Positions 11,194 through 20,285 of a stretch of DNA of 64,000 nucleotides are shown here, piece by piece. How positions within the stretch are numbered: the stretch's first letter is position 1; every line of letters starts with the position of its first letter. The DNA comes from Pachyseris speciosa (lineage: Eukaryota > Cnidaria > Anthozoa > Scleractinia > Pachyseridae), in NCBI GenBank assembly GCA_016490735.1, contig JAEMWC010000393.1, positions 493,501 through 557,500 on the forward strand, given 5' to 3'. The position numbers and the translations under genes were made by a program. The notes below the pieces were generated by a model. The model made no database searches, was not told the DNA's origin, and was given only the letters and a program-made list of their open reading frames with translations.

Positions 11194-12546
11194 CCGTGCA
11201 AAAAAGAGGCCTGCCTGGGCCGGCCCGGGCCGGCCCAATCTGGCCAGCCTGGGCCGGCCCAAAATTAACATTTTTCAAAAATGCTAATGCCGAAAAATGC
11301 TAATGAGTGGCTGGCCTGGGCCGGCCCAGGCCAGCCCTCATCACTGAAAAACTGGCTTGATATCTGGCCAGCCCAGGCCGGCCACTGGCCATTTTACGAC
11401 CTTCAGCTATTTTGGGGGCTACTCTTCCTGGAACAAACTCAGTGAACTAGGGACAGTTACTGGCCAAAACCCTTGGATTATTAATGAAAACACACATTTA
11501 GCCTCAGTCACAACAATTGTACTTTTTATTGCTAAATTGCTTCTAACAACTCACTACATTTGAAACAATCTTAAAGTGCAAAGCAGCAATTCCGGGAACC
11601 AGCTTAAACCAATCTTCTAAAGCTTTACAAGGATTCTCAAGGTTTTGATTTAGTCGAAAGAAGTCGCTTTTCAAATAAATTCCACGCAAAGTTTATTATT
11701 AATGTCACTGATGCTCAAATGATCAGTCGATATAATTTAACTTCAAAATAGTTGTTTACCATATTTAACATGGGAAGGCCAGTTTGTCGACTGTTGCAGT
11801 AAACAGTACGCATCAAACACCAAAATGAAAATTTCCTTGAGGTGTGCGTCTTCCATTTACACAAACATTACAAAGCAATCCAAGCTGAAAGGCCTGGAAA
11901 TGGTAGAAATGAGCAAATGGAACTCACATTTCCGTTTAGGAATTTTTTACTACCTTTCAAGAAATTCCATTTTCCCCAGAACTTTTCAGTTTGGGAAGAC
12001 CAAAATAGGCTTTCCATTTACATTCCAACCAAAATTTCCTGGTTTTTTTGCTAAACGGTAAACAACCAATATCTTCCTACTTACTAAATAATGATAAAAA
12101 ATTGTGAAGAACTGCACGAGACCCCTCTCCCCAGTCTGTCCTCGTCTTTCCCACTTGCTGCAACATCTTTCATTATTGCAATAACCTTTGCTGCTCACCA
12201 CAATCTGAACACCTGAAACAGGCTTCCCCCTTAGTTAAAAGTCCAGCACATACTGACTTAAGCTGGTCAGGGCCAGCTGAGGCCAGTAAAAGCTTTCTTA
12301 ACAAGTACACTGTAATATCGGCTGTCCAAGTAAAGGCAGGGCCGGCCCAGGCCAGCAGAATTCTCCATAAACCCAAGTTTGACTGGCCTGGGCCGGCCTT
12401 GGCCAGCCAAGGCCTGGCTGGGCCAGGGTGGGCCAAGCATTGTTTCATCCATTTACTGGTGCAGGCTGGCCAGGGCCAGCCAGGGCAGGCCAAGGCCGGC
12501 CTGGGCTGGCCCAGGCCGGCCCAGGCAGGACATATTTTTGCATGGG
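11194..12546. mobile_element. GGCC-rich non-autonomous element with subterminal CTGGGCCGGCC repeats
   Basis: The left end reads CCCGTGCAAAAAAG and the right end is the inverse of CCCATGCAAAAATATG. Both are followed inwards by CCTGCCTGGGCCGGCC and dense arrays of CTGGGCCGGCCC/CTGGCCAGCC units: about ten in the left 200 bases and about fifteen in the right 300. The interior (11400-12250) is ordinary AT-rich DNA. Long open frames in the arrays reflect only the repeat. No target-site duplication was found, so the exact edges are approximate. Confidence 0.7.
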
Positions 12547-12576
12547 AGTTAGTGGTTGAAATCACACTGGATACCC

Positions 12577-13424
12577 CTGTAATATTATGGTTGGCGGAAT
12601 GGTGCAAAATTCAAGGAATCAAAATCGCTTCCAACATCAACAACCAATCTGAAGTTCAACATTTTCTTTCTATATCAACAATAAAATCTGTCCAACTTCA
12701 ACCGCTAATGCAATAACCAACACTTAAAACACGCCTAATTCAGCAACGAAATTAAGTCAACATCAACAACAATTCCTCTTTTCAACATCAACAGTGAATC
12801 ACCTCAAAACTAACATCGAAAAGCATCTCAACTTCAACAACAAAATACTACGTTCAACAATTTGGGGACGAGCGACTGGTTATGGTCGGGGGAGGCTGGG
12901 ACAGAAAAAAATTCCTACTAGGACATGCTGGGAAATAGAAGTACAAGGAAAGAAATATGGCAGATGAAGAGGAGAGGATGAGGCGATGTATCCGAGAGGA
13001 ATTAGAACTAAATCTTGTCTCCAGGACAAGGAATTTAATACGTTAGGCGGCTATGAGCCTGTAAATGACTTAAATAATGCTTTTACAAACCAAACTCCAG
13101 AAATGAGCTCTGTAGGGTGATCTTCTTGAGCTTTTCAATGTTGGTTTTGAGGTGATTCGCTGTTGATGTTGAAAAGATGAATTGCTGTTGATGTTGACTT
13201 CATTTCGTTGCCAAATTAGGCATGTCTTAAGTGTTGGTTATTGCATTAGCCGTTGAAGTTGGACGGATTTTATTGTTGGATATAGAAAATGTTGAACTTC
13301 AGATTGGTTGTTGATGTTGGAAGTGATTTTGTGCTGAACTTCAGATTGGTTGTTGATGTTGGAAGCGATTTTGATTCCTTGAATTTTGCACCATTCTGCC
13401 TACCATAATTATAATATTACCATG
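12577..13424. mobile_element. Long inverted-repeat element (arms about 270 bases) rich in TTCAACATCAACA
   Basis: The left arm, from GTAATATTATGGTTGGC (12577) to about 12850, is repeated in reverse complement at about 13130-13424. Each arm carries repeated CAACATCAACA/TGTTGATGTTG motifs. The right arm has an extra internal duplication of AACTTCAGATTGGTTGTTGA. The centre (12860-13080) is unique. The element abuts the GGCC-rich element. No gene and no clear target duplication. Confidence 0.7.
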
Positions 13425-13828
13425 GTAAACGGAACCACAACTGCTTATGTAATAAGTGTTTACCACAACTTGTTGTTTATATTTATCATGGTAAATATAC
13501 CAGAAGTGTGACCCCAAATTTTGAGTTATACCATTAGATAATTAGCTCTGACATACTGTTACAGTTGTAAGTTTCCCTAACAGAAAAAACAAGTGACTTG
13601 GCCCCAGATACATTATTTTGTATGATAAGGTAGATATTTAAGAAATATCAGGTTTTTATGTGTATGACAAAATTATTTTGCAGTTAATTCACGACTTTCA
13701 GAAAGATTTGCTGTGAAATCTTCAACATTCCATTCAACATTGGAAGTTATAAAGAGGAAATTGAATGTTCATTTCAAATTTGCAAATGCAGGTGATGTGA
13801 GACGAGATTGGCAGACTGGCAGCACTAT

Positions 13829-14282
13829 GAGCCACAGTTTTATGAAAATGCCATGAATTTTCTGTGAATACCCCATGAAAGCCATTTAACGGCCCATGAA
13901 AACTGCAAAATGTAATTTCATGTGTTCTCTTTTGGCCATGAATTTTCCATGAAAATGTGGCATTTTATTTCATGACCCATGAATTTGATAAGGAGATACA
14001 TTCATGGGCCATGAATTTGCCATGAAACTTGTCACATTATATATTTCATGGCCCATGGAAGTCATGTGTTTGGACTTTCGTGGGCCATGAAAATGGCTGG
14101 TGGTGTGGTCTTCGATTTCATGGGCCATAAATAATCCATGAAACTCGACACAATGTCTTTAATGACCCATGAAAACATACTTTTCATGGCATATAAAAAG
14201 ATTTGAATTGTTTACATTACTGATTTCATGGGTCATGAATTTTCCATGATTCTAGGGCTTAAAAGGTGGGAACCATGAAAAT
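13829..14282. repeat. CATGAA/TTCATG-rich palindromic repeat field
   Basis: About twenty occurrences of TTTCATGGGCCATGAA-like palindromes and half-sites (CCATGAAA, TTTCATGG, GCCATGAATTT) are spaced every 15-35 bases. Flanks lack the motif. It is probably another non-autonomous element made largely of repeated, self-complementary sites. I found no clear termini. Confidence 0.6.
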
Positions 14283-15290
14283 TCACCACACATGCCTTGA
14301 ATAAATTATAGTTGATACAGACTTGCATGTTAAAAATAGACTTTTGAAATTTTATTTATTAAAATTGAAAGGCAATCAAGAAAGGACAAATAGATGTCAC
14401 TACCTTGCACCAAAATTCAAGCCAACAGATCATACATGTAGCCCATAATAAAGGTGTTAGACTTGTAAACTTGTACCAGAACAATACTGGAGCGGTACTG
14501 GGATGACAATAAAAGTAGAATAAAAATGGAACAATGTGCCGTAACGAGTGACCAAAAGAATAATATAATTTAAAACGAAAGAAACATGGCGACCGGATTA
14601 AGTGTAGACCACACTAAGGGGCATAGCTCGGATTTTTCAAGGAGCTGCCCACTGTGTGTCATCTAGGGCACTTCCCAGATTGTCATGTCAACATCCATGC
14701 TGTGTTTTACCGAAAGTGACATTAATTTTGTTCGGATGGGCAAAAAGGCTAGAGGGAGGGACAAGCCAGCCATTTTCATGAGTTGTTTAGACTGAAGGAA
14801 ACTTCTCATCATAAAACGTGATCAGCTGAAATATCTTATCACAGTTCCATTCAAATAAAGATGATTCTTCATAATCAAAATCCACGGCCTGATTTTTCAG
14901 CACTCATTTATAGGGGTAATATATTACTGGTAGCCCAGTAGTTTCCATTGTGGCCCACAATTGATTATTCCTAGGAATTAGGATAAAAACAAAGGCTTGG
15001 AATTAATTAGAATATCTGGGAATGTTCACTGATCCAGTTGGGAATAACTTGGAATTACAAGGAATTCCCAAAAATTCTAAGACTAAACAAAAATCGCATT
15101 TGGAATTGCTGGAAATGTCTTGGAATCAAGCGGTCAGACATCAAAATGAATATTTGAGCAATTTGTGGCCAATCAATATCAAGTTAAAGTTCCACCACTT
15201 TAAATAAAAAAAAAAAGACTGCAAAGTTTTGTGATTCTTTAAGACCAAGACTTAAATTCTTTCAAGGAAACAAATTTATGATTAAGCCTA
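14283..15290. other. Non-coding; GGAATT-rich short repeats
   Basis: No gene seen. At 14970-15125 the words GGAATTA, GGAATTCC and TTGGAAT recur, giving a weak short-period pattern. Confidence 0.4.
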
Positions 15291-15562
15291 AATTAAGTGC
15301 TACTATAAAAACAACATAGTACTAAAAAGGCAAAAAGACAATTACATAAAATAAAATACAATCCTAAAGTCACACATCTACTCAGTGATTTATCGGAAAA
15401 GCTCATGAAATTTACAAAGTCCTTTGAAATGAAACGAACGTGAGTTAGCGATGGATTTTTCTCACCTCCACGAACTCGTTCGTCTCTTCGCTTTCTCGTC
15501 AACGTTCGGTAACAAACATCTAAAGCATGTTTTATACTCAACTGAAGATGAATCTCTTCCTA

Positions 15563-15768
15563 AAGTGTGTTTTCGTCAAAATCTTCGCCAGAAATTGGAT
15601 TCATATCCTCGAAATCTGAATGACCGATACAAACGAAGCGGGCACTTGCATTGAACAGAGCAGCAAACAGAGCATGTTTCACTGTTAGAGGCCCTCCTAC
15701 GGCGGTGAGACTGGGACAAAGTTTTACGAGCGACGAAAACATCTTCGCAAAGTCGTCGGCCAAAATAA
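15563..15768 (-). CDS. Conserved coding-like exon 'AKM.S.LVKL.PSLTAVGGP' (copy 1)
   Basis: A minus-strand open stretch of about 68 codons ends with TAG near 15563. It contains FAKMFSSLVKLCPSLTAVGG followed by PLTVKHALFAALFNASARFV and an acidic tail. The first 25 residues recur at 29669-29750 with mostly synonymous or conservative changes (ELAKMYSVLVKLGPSLTAVG), which argues for a once-coding segment or a dispersed repeat derived from one. No ATG opens the frame, so it is likely an internal exon or a remnant. A second candidate exon on the same strand (acceptor TTCATCTTCAG near 15542, donor GGAG|GTGAGA near 15465) encodes a basic piece. I do not recognise the family. Confidence 0.4.
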
Positions 15769-16034
15769 AATGGCGGAGCGCTTTTGTAGTAGTGTGGAGC
15801 GGCCAGCTTAGGCTGGGTACTTTTGGAGCAGTTTTTTCTGGTCACTTTTGATCATATAGCATAAGATCCCGATGCAGGTAAGCAGAACGTTATACAATGT
15901 AAAACAAAAAGTCTTTAGGAAAACATATAAATGCATTTTAATTCAATCGGGGGACCTTTGGTCTGTCTTGTTTACATAGATCACAGGTCCCTTTCTCCGA
16001 AGTGCAGTTAGTGGTTGCTGGCAATAAAATAGTA

Positions 16035-16213
16035 ATCTCAGGAGCGGATTTAGGGGGGAGGGCCGACGGGGCCGCGTTTTTTCCTGTATTTTTTTTTAAA
16101 GTTTCTGTAACCAGTCGACTTTCAAGTGCATCAGGCAGCGGAGGGGGAGGGGTGGGCTCTCGCCGCAATTTGTTCGGGCCCCTCTTTCTGGATTTTCTGG
16201 ATCTGCCCCTGAA
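16035..16213. mobile_element. About 180-bp MITE with ends CAGGAGCGGATTTAGGG / inverted
   Basis: TCAGGAGCGGATTTAGGGGG at the left is matched by the inverse of TTCAGGGGCAGATCCAGAAA at the right. 'CAGGGGCGGATCCAG' ends are common in animal short DNA elements. The interior is GC-rich and non-coding. Confidence 0.5.
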
Positions 16214-16315
16214 TCTAATCAAATTTCTGATACTAGTCTATCCGTCACAGAAAAAAAAATTGGTTTGTAAGAAATTAGTTTAATTAAACCAGTGCTTCTT
16301 TCATTTGGTGAAAAT

Positions 16316-16475
16316 GTATTAAGCTTGTGGGAAGTGGCTTGGAGTGACAAGAATATGGTATTGGTATTCTTGTCACTCCAAGCTACTTCCACCAGGCTTA
16401 TTACATTTTCATTGTTTGTTTTGTTTCTGTGGGTACTTGAGGCTGGGTATCAGCTAAGTCATGATGAAGAGGCCT
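16316..16475. repeat. Diverged copy of the 30.6-31.6 kb repeat family, with an inverted core
   Basis: AAGCTTGTGGGAAGTGGCTT, GGAGTGACAAGAATA and its inverse TATTCTTGTCACTCCAAGC form a hairpin at 16321-16392. The following GTGGGTACTTGAGGCTGGG...GATGAAGAGGCCTAACA matches, with changes, the order of motifs in the 256-bp unit at 30612-31632. Confidence 0.6.
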
Positions 16476-17839
16476 AACAGAGCTTTAGCATTTTTTAAAT
16501 ATTTACCCATAACAGCAGTTCGACATCAGTATGGCAAGGCCAGTTTATGTGCTATAATTTGGCAGTCCAGTGAGATGAGATATACCTGATAAGTGGTAGC
16601 ATTTATGTAAATTTGCCTACTTGCTGTCAGGCTGAGAAAAATTATTGTGGCACATAAACCAGCCTTTGAGCTAATAATCTTTATATGTGTCCCTCTAGGT
16701 GTGAAGGATGCAACTGGTGTATGCTCAATTACTAACTGGAAATCCAACCATGCAGCAAGTTATCCTATGTATATTGCTCAGCCACTGTGTAGAAACAGTA
16801 ATTATTACAAATAAGTTTTGATCGACCATAATTTGCCACTGACGGTTGATGCTTTAACATTAGTAGGAATATTTACTGTCATATGTGAGTTGTTTGGTGT
16901 GCAATAGACGATCAAAGAGGTCAAGATTTCTTCTACCACGTAAGCGATCGAGAGTTGTCTTTGTTGTTTATGGTAGGAGAACCAATCAAATTTCAGACTG
17001 TCCATGGTTACTATGACACCAGTATCGATTGGATGGATTTTGCGTGACACAAAAAGATAAGATGAAGACGGTTTGAGAGAGATTCTAAACGTTTATTACA
17101 GTGATTGTAGTTTTCATTTACAGACAAAAAGATAACGCTTCAGCTTTAAATAAAATCGGAACGTTTGGGGAGGAATCCTATCGAGGAATGTCGTTTTGAA
17201 TATACCTGTCCGACGGGAACCTTGACTCAGACGGGTGAGCGCGCACGGGCTCTCGCGTCCGGACTCTCGTGTCCATTGTTTTTAAAACACTCAGTTTGAG
17301 GTAAACACATCTGAGCCTTCTTTATTAATTCAGAGCTCAGTTCCAGTTTTTGTTTTACAATAAAATTATTTGTCTAATATACTAGTAGATTAAAGATAAC
17401 AAGTGTTTTTAATGTGAAAGCGACGCAACGAGTGAGCCCGAACCAATTTTATATTTGATATGCTTTCCAAATTCAGCACTCTTTGTTGTGTGGTTAAAGA
17501 ATGCGAGGGGAAATGATTAGAATTACAGCTATTGTTCGTTCTGGGATGATAAACAAAAGGAAATTGTCACACATTTCCTCAAAGGGCCTACCAATTTCTA
17601 TAGTTGTCTTACATTCCCGAGTGACATCCGACGTGAACACCGATGAATCGGCAATGAGTCTAAACAATAGCATGAATATATGAATACTTAACGACCCACG
17701 AAACGTGGGTACACACTTAAATCGACGTGAAATTGTCATAGTAGTAAATAAACTCTTGACTAATGTTTGGGTTTTCAAAAATGTTTCCCCTGATCAGTCA
17801 AAGGGCCTTTTTTTATGATATTTTTTTATTAAACTATCA

Positions 17840-18232
17840 CAATTGAAGGCCTCGGTGCATAACCATCCTATGTCGAATTTTGGGTTGTTTTTCGATTTTG
17901 CTTGGATTTGTCTGAATTTCTGCATGTGAACTACAATTCGATGGAAACACATTGTATGGTATTTTTTTGACTGATTCATCCAGAATCCAGAAATGCATTT
18001 TTTCTTACTAAGAAGATGTAATGCAACTTGCAAACCACTCCCATGGAAGGTTGGTTTCTTGGTGTACGTAAGAAAAAATGCATTTCTGGATTCTGGATGA
18101 ATCAGTCAAAAAAATACCATACAATGTGTTTCCATCGAATTGCAGTTCACATGCAGAAATTCAGACAAATCCAAGCAAAACCGAAAAACGACTCAAAATT
18201 CGACATAGGATGGTTATGCTCCGAGCCCTTCA
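17840..18232. repeat. Large inverted repeat (arms about 165 bases, loop about 60)
   Basis: The arm at 17840-18008 is repeated as reverse complement at 18068-18232 with only a few mismatches (core TTTCTGGATTCTGGATGAAT). Both arms are open in the same translated frame (KKCISGFWMNQSKKYHTMCF), but this is a by-product of the inversion; I see no independent evidence for a gene. Transcription through it would give a long hairpin RNA. Confidence 0.75.
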
Positions 18233-18565
18233 TATCTCTGGTGGAGTATGCTAATTAACAATGCCCAAGGGTATTCTTTGCGTGAAAGACTAAGCGCCAA
18301 ATGCTCGTAACCGATTTAAGAGAACACAGAATGTTTCTGTTCAGTTAGACGTAATGCGCAATGTGTCGTTTTTGCTTAATCATAACACTCGACAAGCTCG
18401 CTTGGCACGAAAACAGTGCACAATATTCGTGGTTGACTTAAAAAAAAACAGCACACAGCAGCCTTGGTTAATCTCAGGTCAGCGCGCAAAGATTTTGTCC
18501 GACCTGAAAACAGCACTCACTCCGAAGAGATTCAGGGTTATTGTTGGGTTTAGGTTGGACTTAAC

Positions 18566-18637
18566 ATTAGGGCTAGAGCGTCGGCTAGGGCTAGGGATAG
18601 GGTTAGGGATAGGGTTAGGGACATGGTTAGGGTTAGT
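18566..18637. repeat. Degenerate interstitial telomere-like (TTAGGG)n tract
   Basis: About ten units of GGGTTA/GGGCTA/GGGATA in tandem (TAGGGCTAGGGATAGGGTTA and onward) lie within otherwise ordinary sequence. Cnidarian telomeres are TTAGGG, so this is a small, decayed interstitial telomere-like tract. The long plus-strand open frame across it (about 18354-18896) is composition-driven and not called as a gene. Confidence 0.7.
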
Positions 18638-18990
18638 GTTGATGTTAACGTCAACGCCAGCGTTAAAGCGCGGTTGTTTTAGTCCGAATCAGCTTGACTT
18701 AAGGGTTCGTCCGAGTCGAAAACAGCGCCTAGTTGCCTTGGTTGACTCTAAGTTCTTTCGGAAAGGCTTTGGCCGATATAACACAGCGCTAAAGTCGGTT
18801 GTTTGTCTTAAATACAGCGTACATCTTAAATCCAGCATACAAAAACCTCGGTTGATTCTAAAAAGATACAAAGAAGAACAATATTACAATAAATAGAATC
18901 CTCTATTGTTACGTATTTACAGTGCTAATAGCAGGTCAAAGGGCCTTCCTAGGGCCACCCCATCCTCCTCTCTTTCCTTAAGCACGTGCA

Positions 18991-19118
18991 TATGTTGTAG
19001 TTCAATTTTATCCTTGGTTCAATTTTTATTTTCTTTTGTCCTTGTGTATGGTAATGTATGATAATGAGTACAAAACAAAACCAAATTGAACCAAGAATAA
19101 AATTGAACCACAAGACAT
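18991..19118. mobile_element. Palindromic MITE, 'GTTCAATTTTATCCTTGGTTC' family, copy 1
   Basis: Arms GTTCAATTTTATCCTTGG and CCAAGAATAAAATTGAACCAC are inverted around a core with GTATGGTAATGTATGATAAT. A second copy lies about 750 bases downstream. Confidence 0.8.
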
Positions 19119-19148
19119 ACATACATAGATTTCATGGATGGCTATAGA

Positions 19149-19539
19149 TTAAAGGAGCACTGTCACCGGGATTTTTTGCTGTTTTTGGTTCAATTCTGCC
19201 AAAATTACTGCCTTTTACCCGTTACTGTGCAAAAAAATGCTCCTACATTCATCAGCAAGATGAATTCCAATGAAATTTTAGCAGGGAGAGCTAACCATAA
19301 TAATTTTTTGGTGATTTCTCAATGTATAGCTTGAAATTTTGAAAAAACTGGCAAGTTTTTTCAAATTTCAATCCATTTCCATCCTCGTCAACTTTGATGG
19401 AATACAGGAGTTTATAGTGTCAATGCAATACTAGAGTCTTTGGCAGCAATACTAGACCATTATTTTAAGGTTTCCACTGATGCATTGGCATTTTTAAGCT
19501 TTTTAAAGTGATGGTACAATAGCATGACACTGCCCCTTC
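19149..19539. mobile_element. About 390-bp MITE 'AAAGGAGCACTGTCAC', copy 1
   Basis: It starts AAAGGAGCACTGTCACCGGG and ends ATGACACTGCCCCTT, the inverse of the start. A closely similar copy lies at 52004-52394, collinear over its full length. It sits between the two GTTCAATTTTATCC palindromes. No coding capacity. Confidence 0.85.
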
Positions 19540-19863
19540 AAAAACAACTAACATGAACTAAGAAGCTTAATTCACTCTGCTGTTGTTAAGACATAGTCTG
19601 CTCTGTCTTGACTGACACAGACCCAGAAGTGTGATCAGATAAGCAAGTCAAATATAGCTATGCAAGTCAAATACAGCTGTGCCTGAACATTACACATTTT
19701 TTAGTATTTAAAGTATCAGAGAAAAAAGGATATCTGTCCCACAGGTATATCAGATAAAATGAAAGGTACTGTGGGTGGAAAGGATCACTGAGGATGACAT
19801 GTATCGCTGAATAGAATGACTTGTATTGCTGAATAGAAGGATGCTATTTAGGAACTCTAAGCC

Positions 19864-20008
19864 ATATATGTTGTGGTTCAATTTTATCCTTGGTTAAATT
19901 TTTAATTTCCTTTTTTTGTACTCATTATCATACATTACCATACACAAGAACAAAGGAAAATAAAAATTGAACCAAGGATAAAATTGAACTACATGTACAA
20001 CATATATC
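19864..20008. mobile_element. Palindromic MITE, 'GTTCAATTTTATCCTTGGTTC' family, copy 2
   Basis: The arms and core are the same as the copy at 18991-19118, with the core inverted (ATTATCATACATTACCATAC). The ends reach TATATGTTGTGG / ACAACATATAT, giving a slightly longer perfect palindrome. Confidence 0.8.
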
Positions 20009-20088
20009 GGTATTAATTTGGAAATGCTGAGCTGGGGCACTATTCCTTTACACCAGTACATGCTTGGTGCATGTGAGTTCCATGTTTC

Positions 20089-20285
20089 TCAATTGACTAA
20101 ATGTAGGTTTGGTTTTCTAGCATGACTGGCTCTACATTTATCACATCTCCACTTTCGGTTGGTACTGATTGCATACATGGGAATGTTCACACAGGTTGGG
20201 TGATACCATCCACAACACTGAGAGCATTGAACATATTCCTTCCTGTCATTTGGCATTCTCCATACACAGAAAATTGGCACTGTTG
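20089..20285 (-). pseudogene. C-terminal PHD-type zinc finger of the MULE product, out of frame
   Basis: In the frame next to the C48 protease, about 60 codons encode CVWRMPNDRKEYVQCSQC, then GWYHPTCV and WRCDKC. The Cys4-His-Cys3 spacing and the Trp before the last Cys pair fit a PHD finger. It follows the protease by a few codons, as in a fused product, but one extra base separates the frames. It may guide the product to chromatin marks; that is inference from the domain class. Confidence 0.65.

Noticed and set aside
12173..12716. Ala/Gly/Pro-rich frames on both strands
   Set aside because: Produced by GGCC-rich terminal arrays of a non-autonomous element.
17794..18258. Two 'proteins' sharing CISGFWMNQSKKYHTMCF on opposite strands
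   Set aside because: Both come from the arms of one inverted repeat; no start, splice or family evidence.
18354..18896. 180-codon plus-strand frame
   Set aside because: Crosses a degenerate TTAGGG tract giving a Leu/Gly repeat; no homology or splice support.
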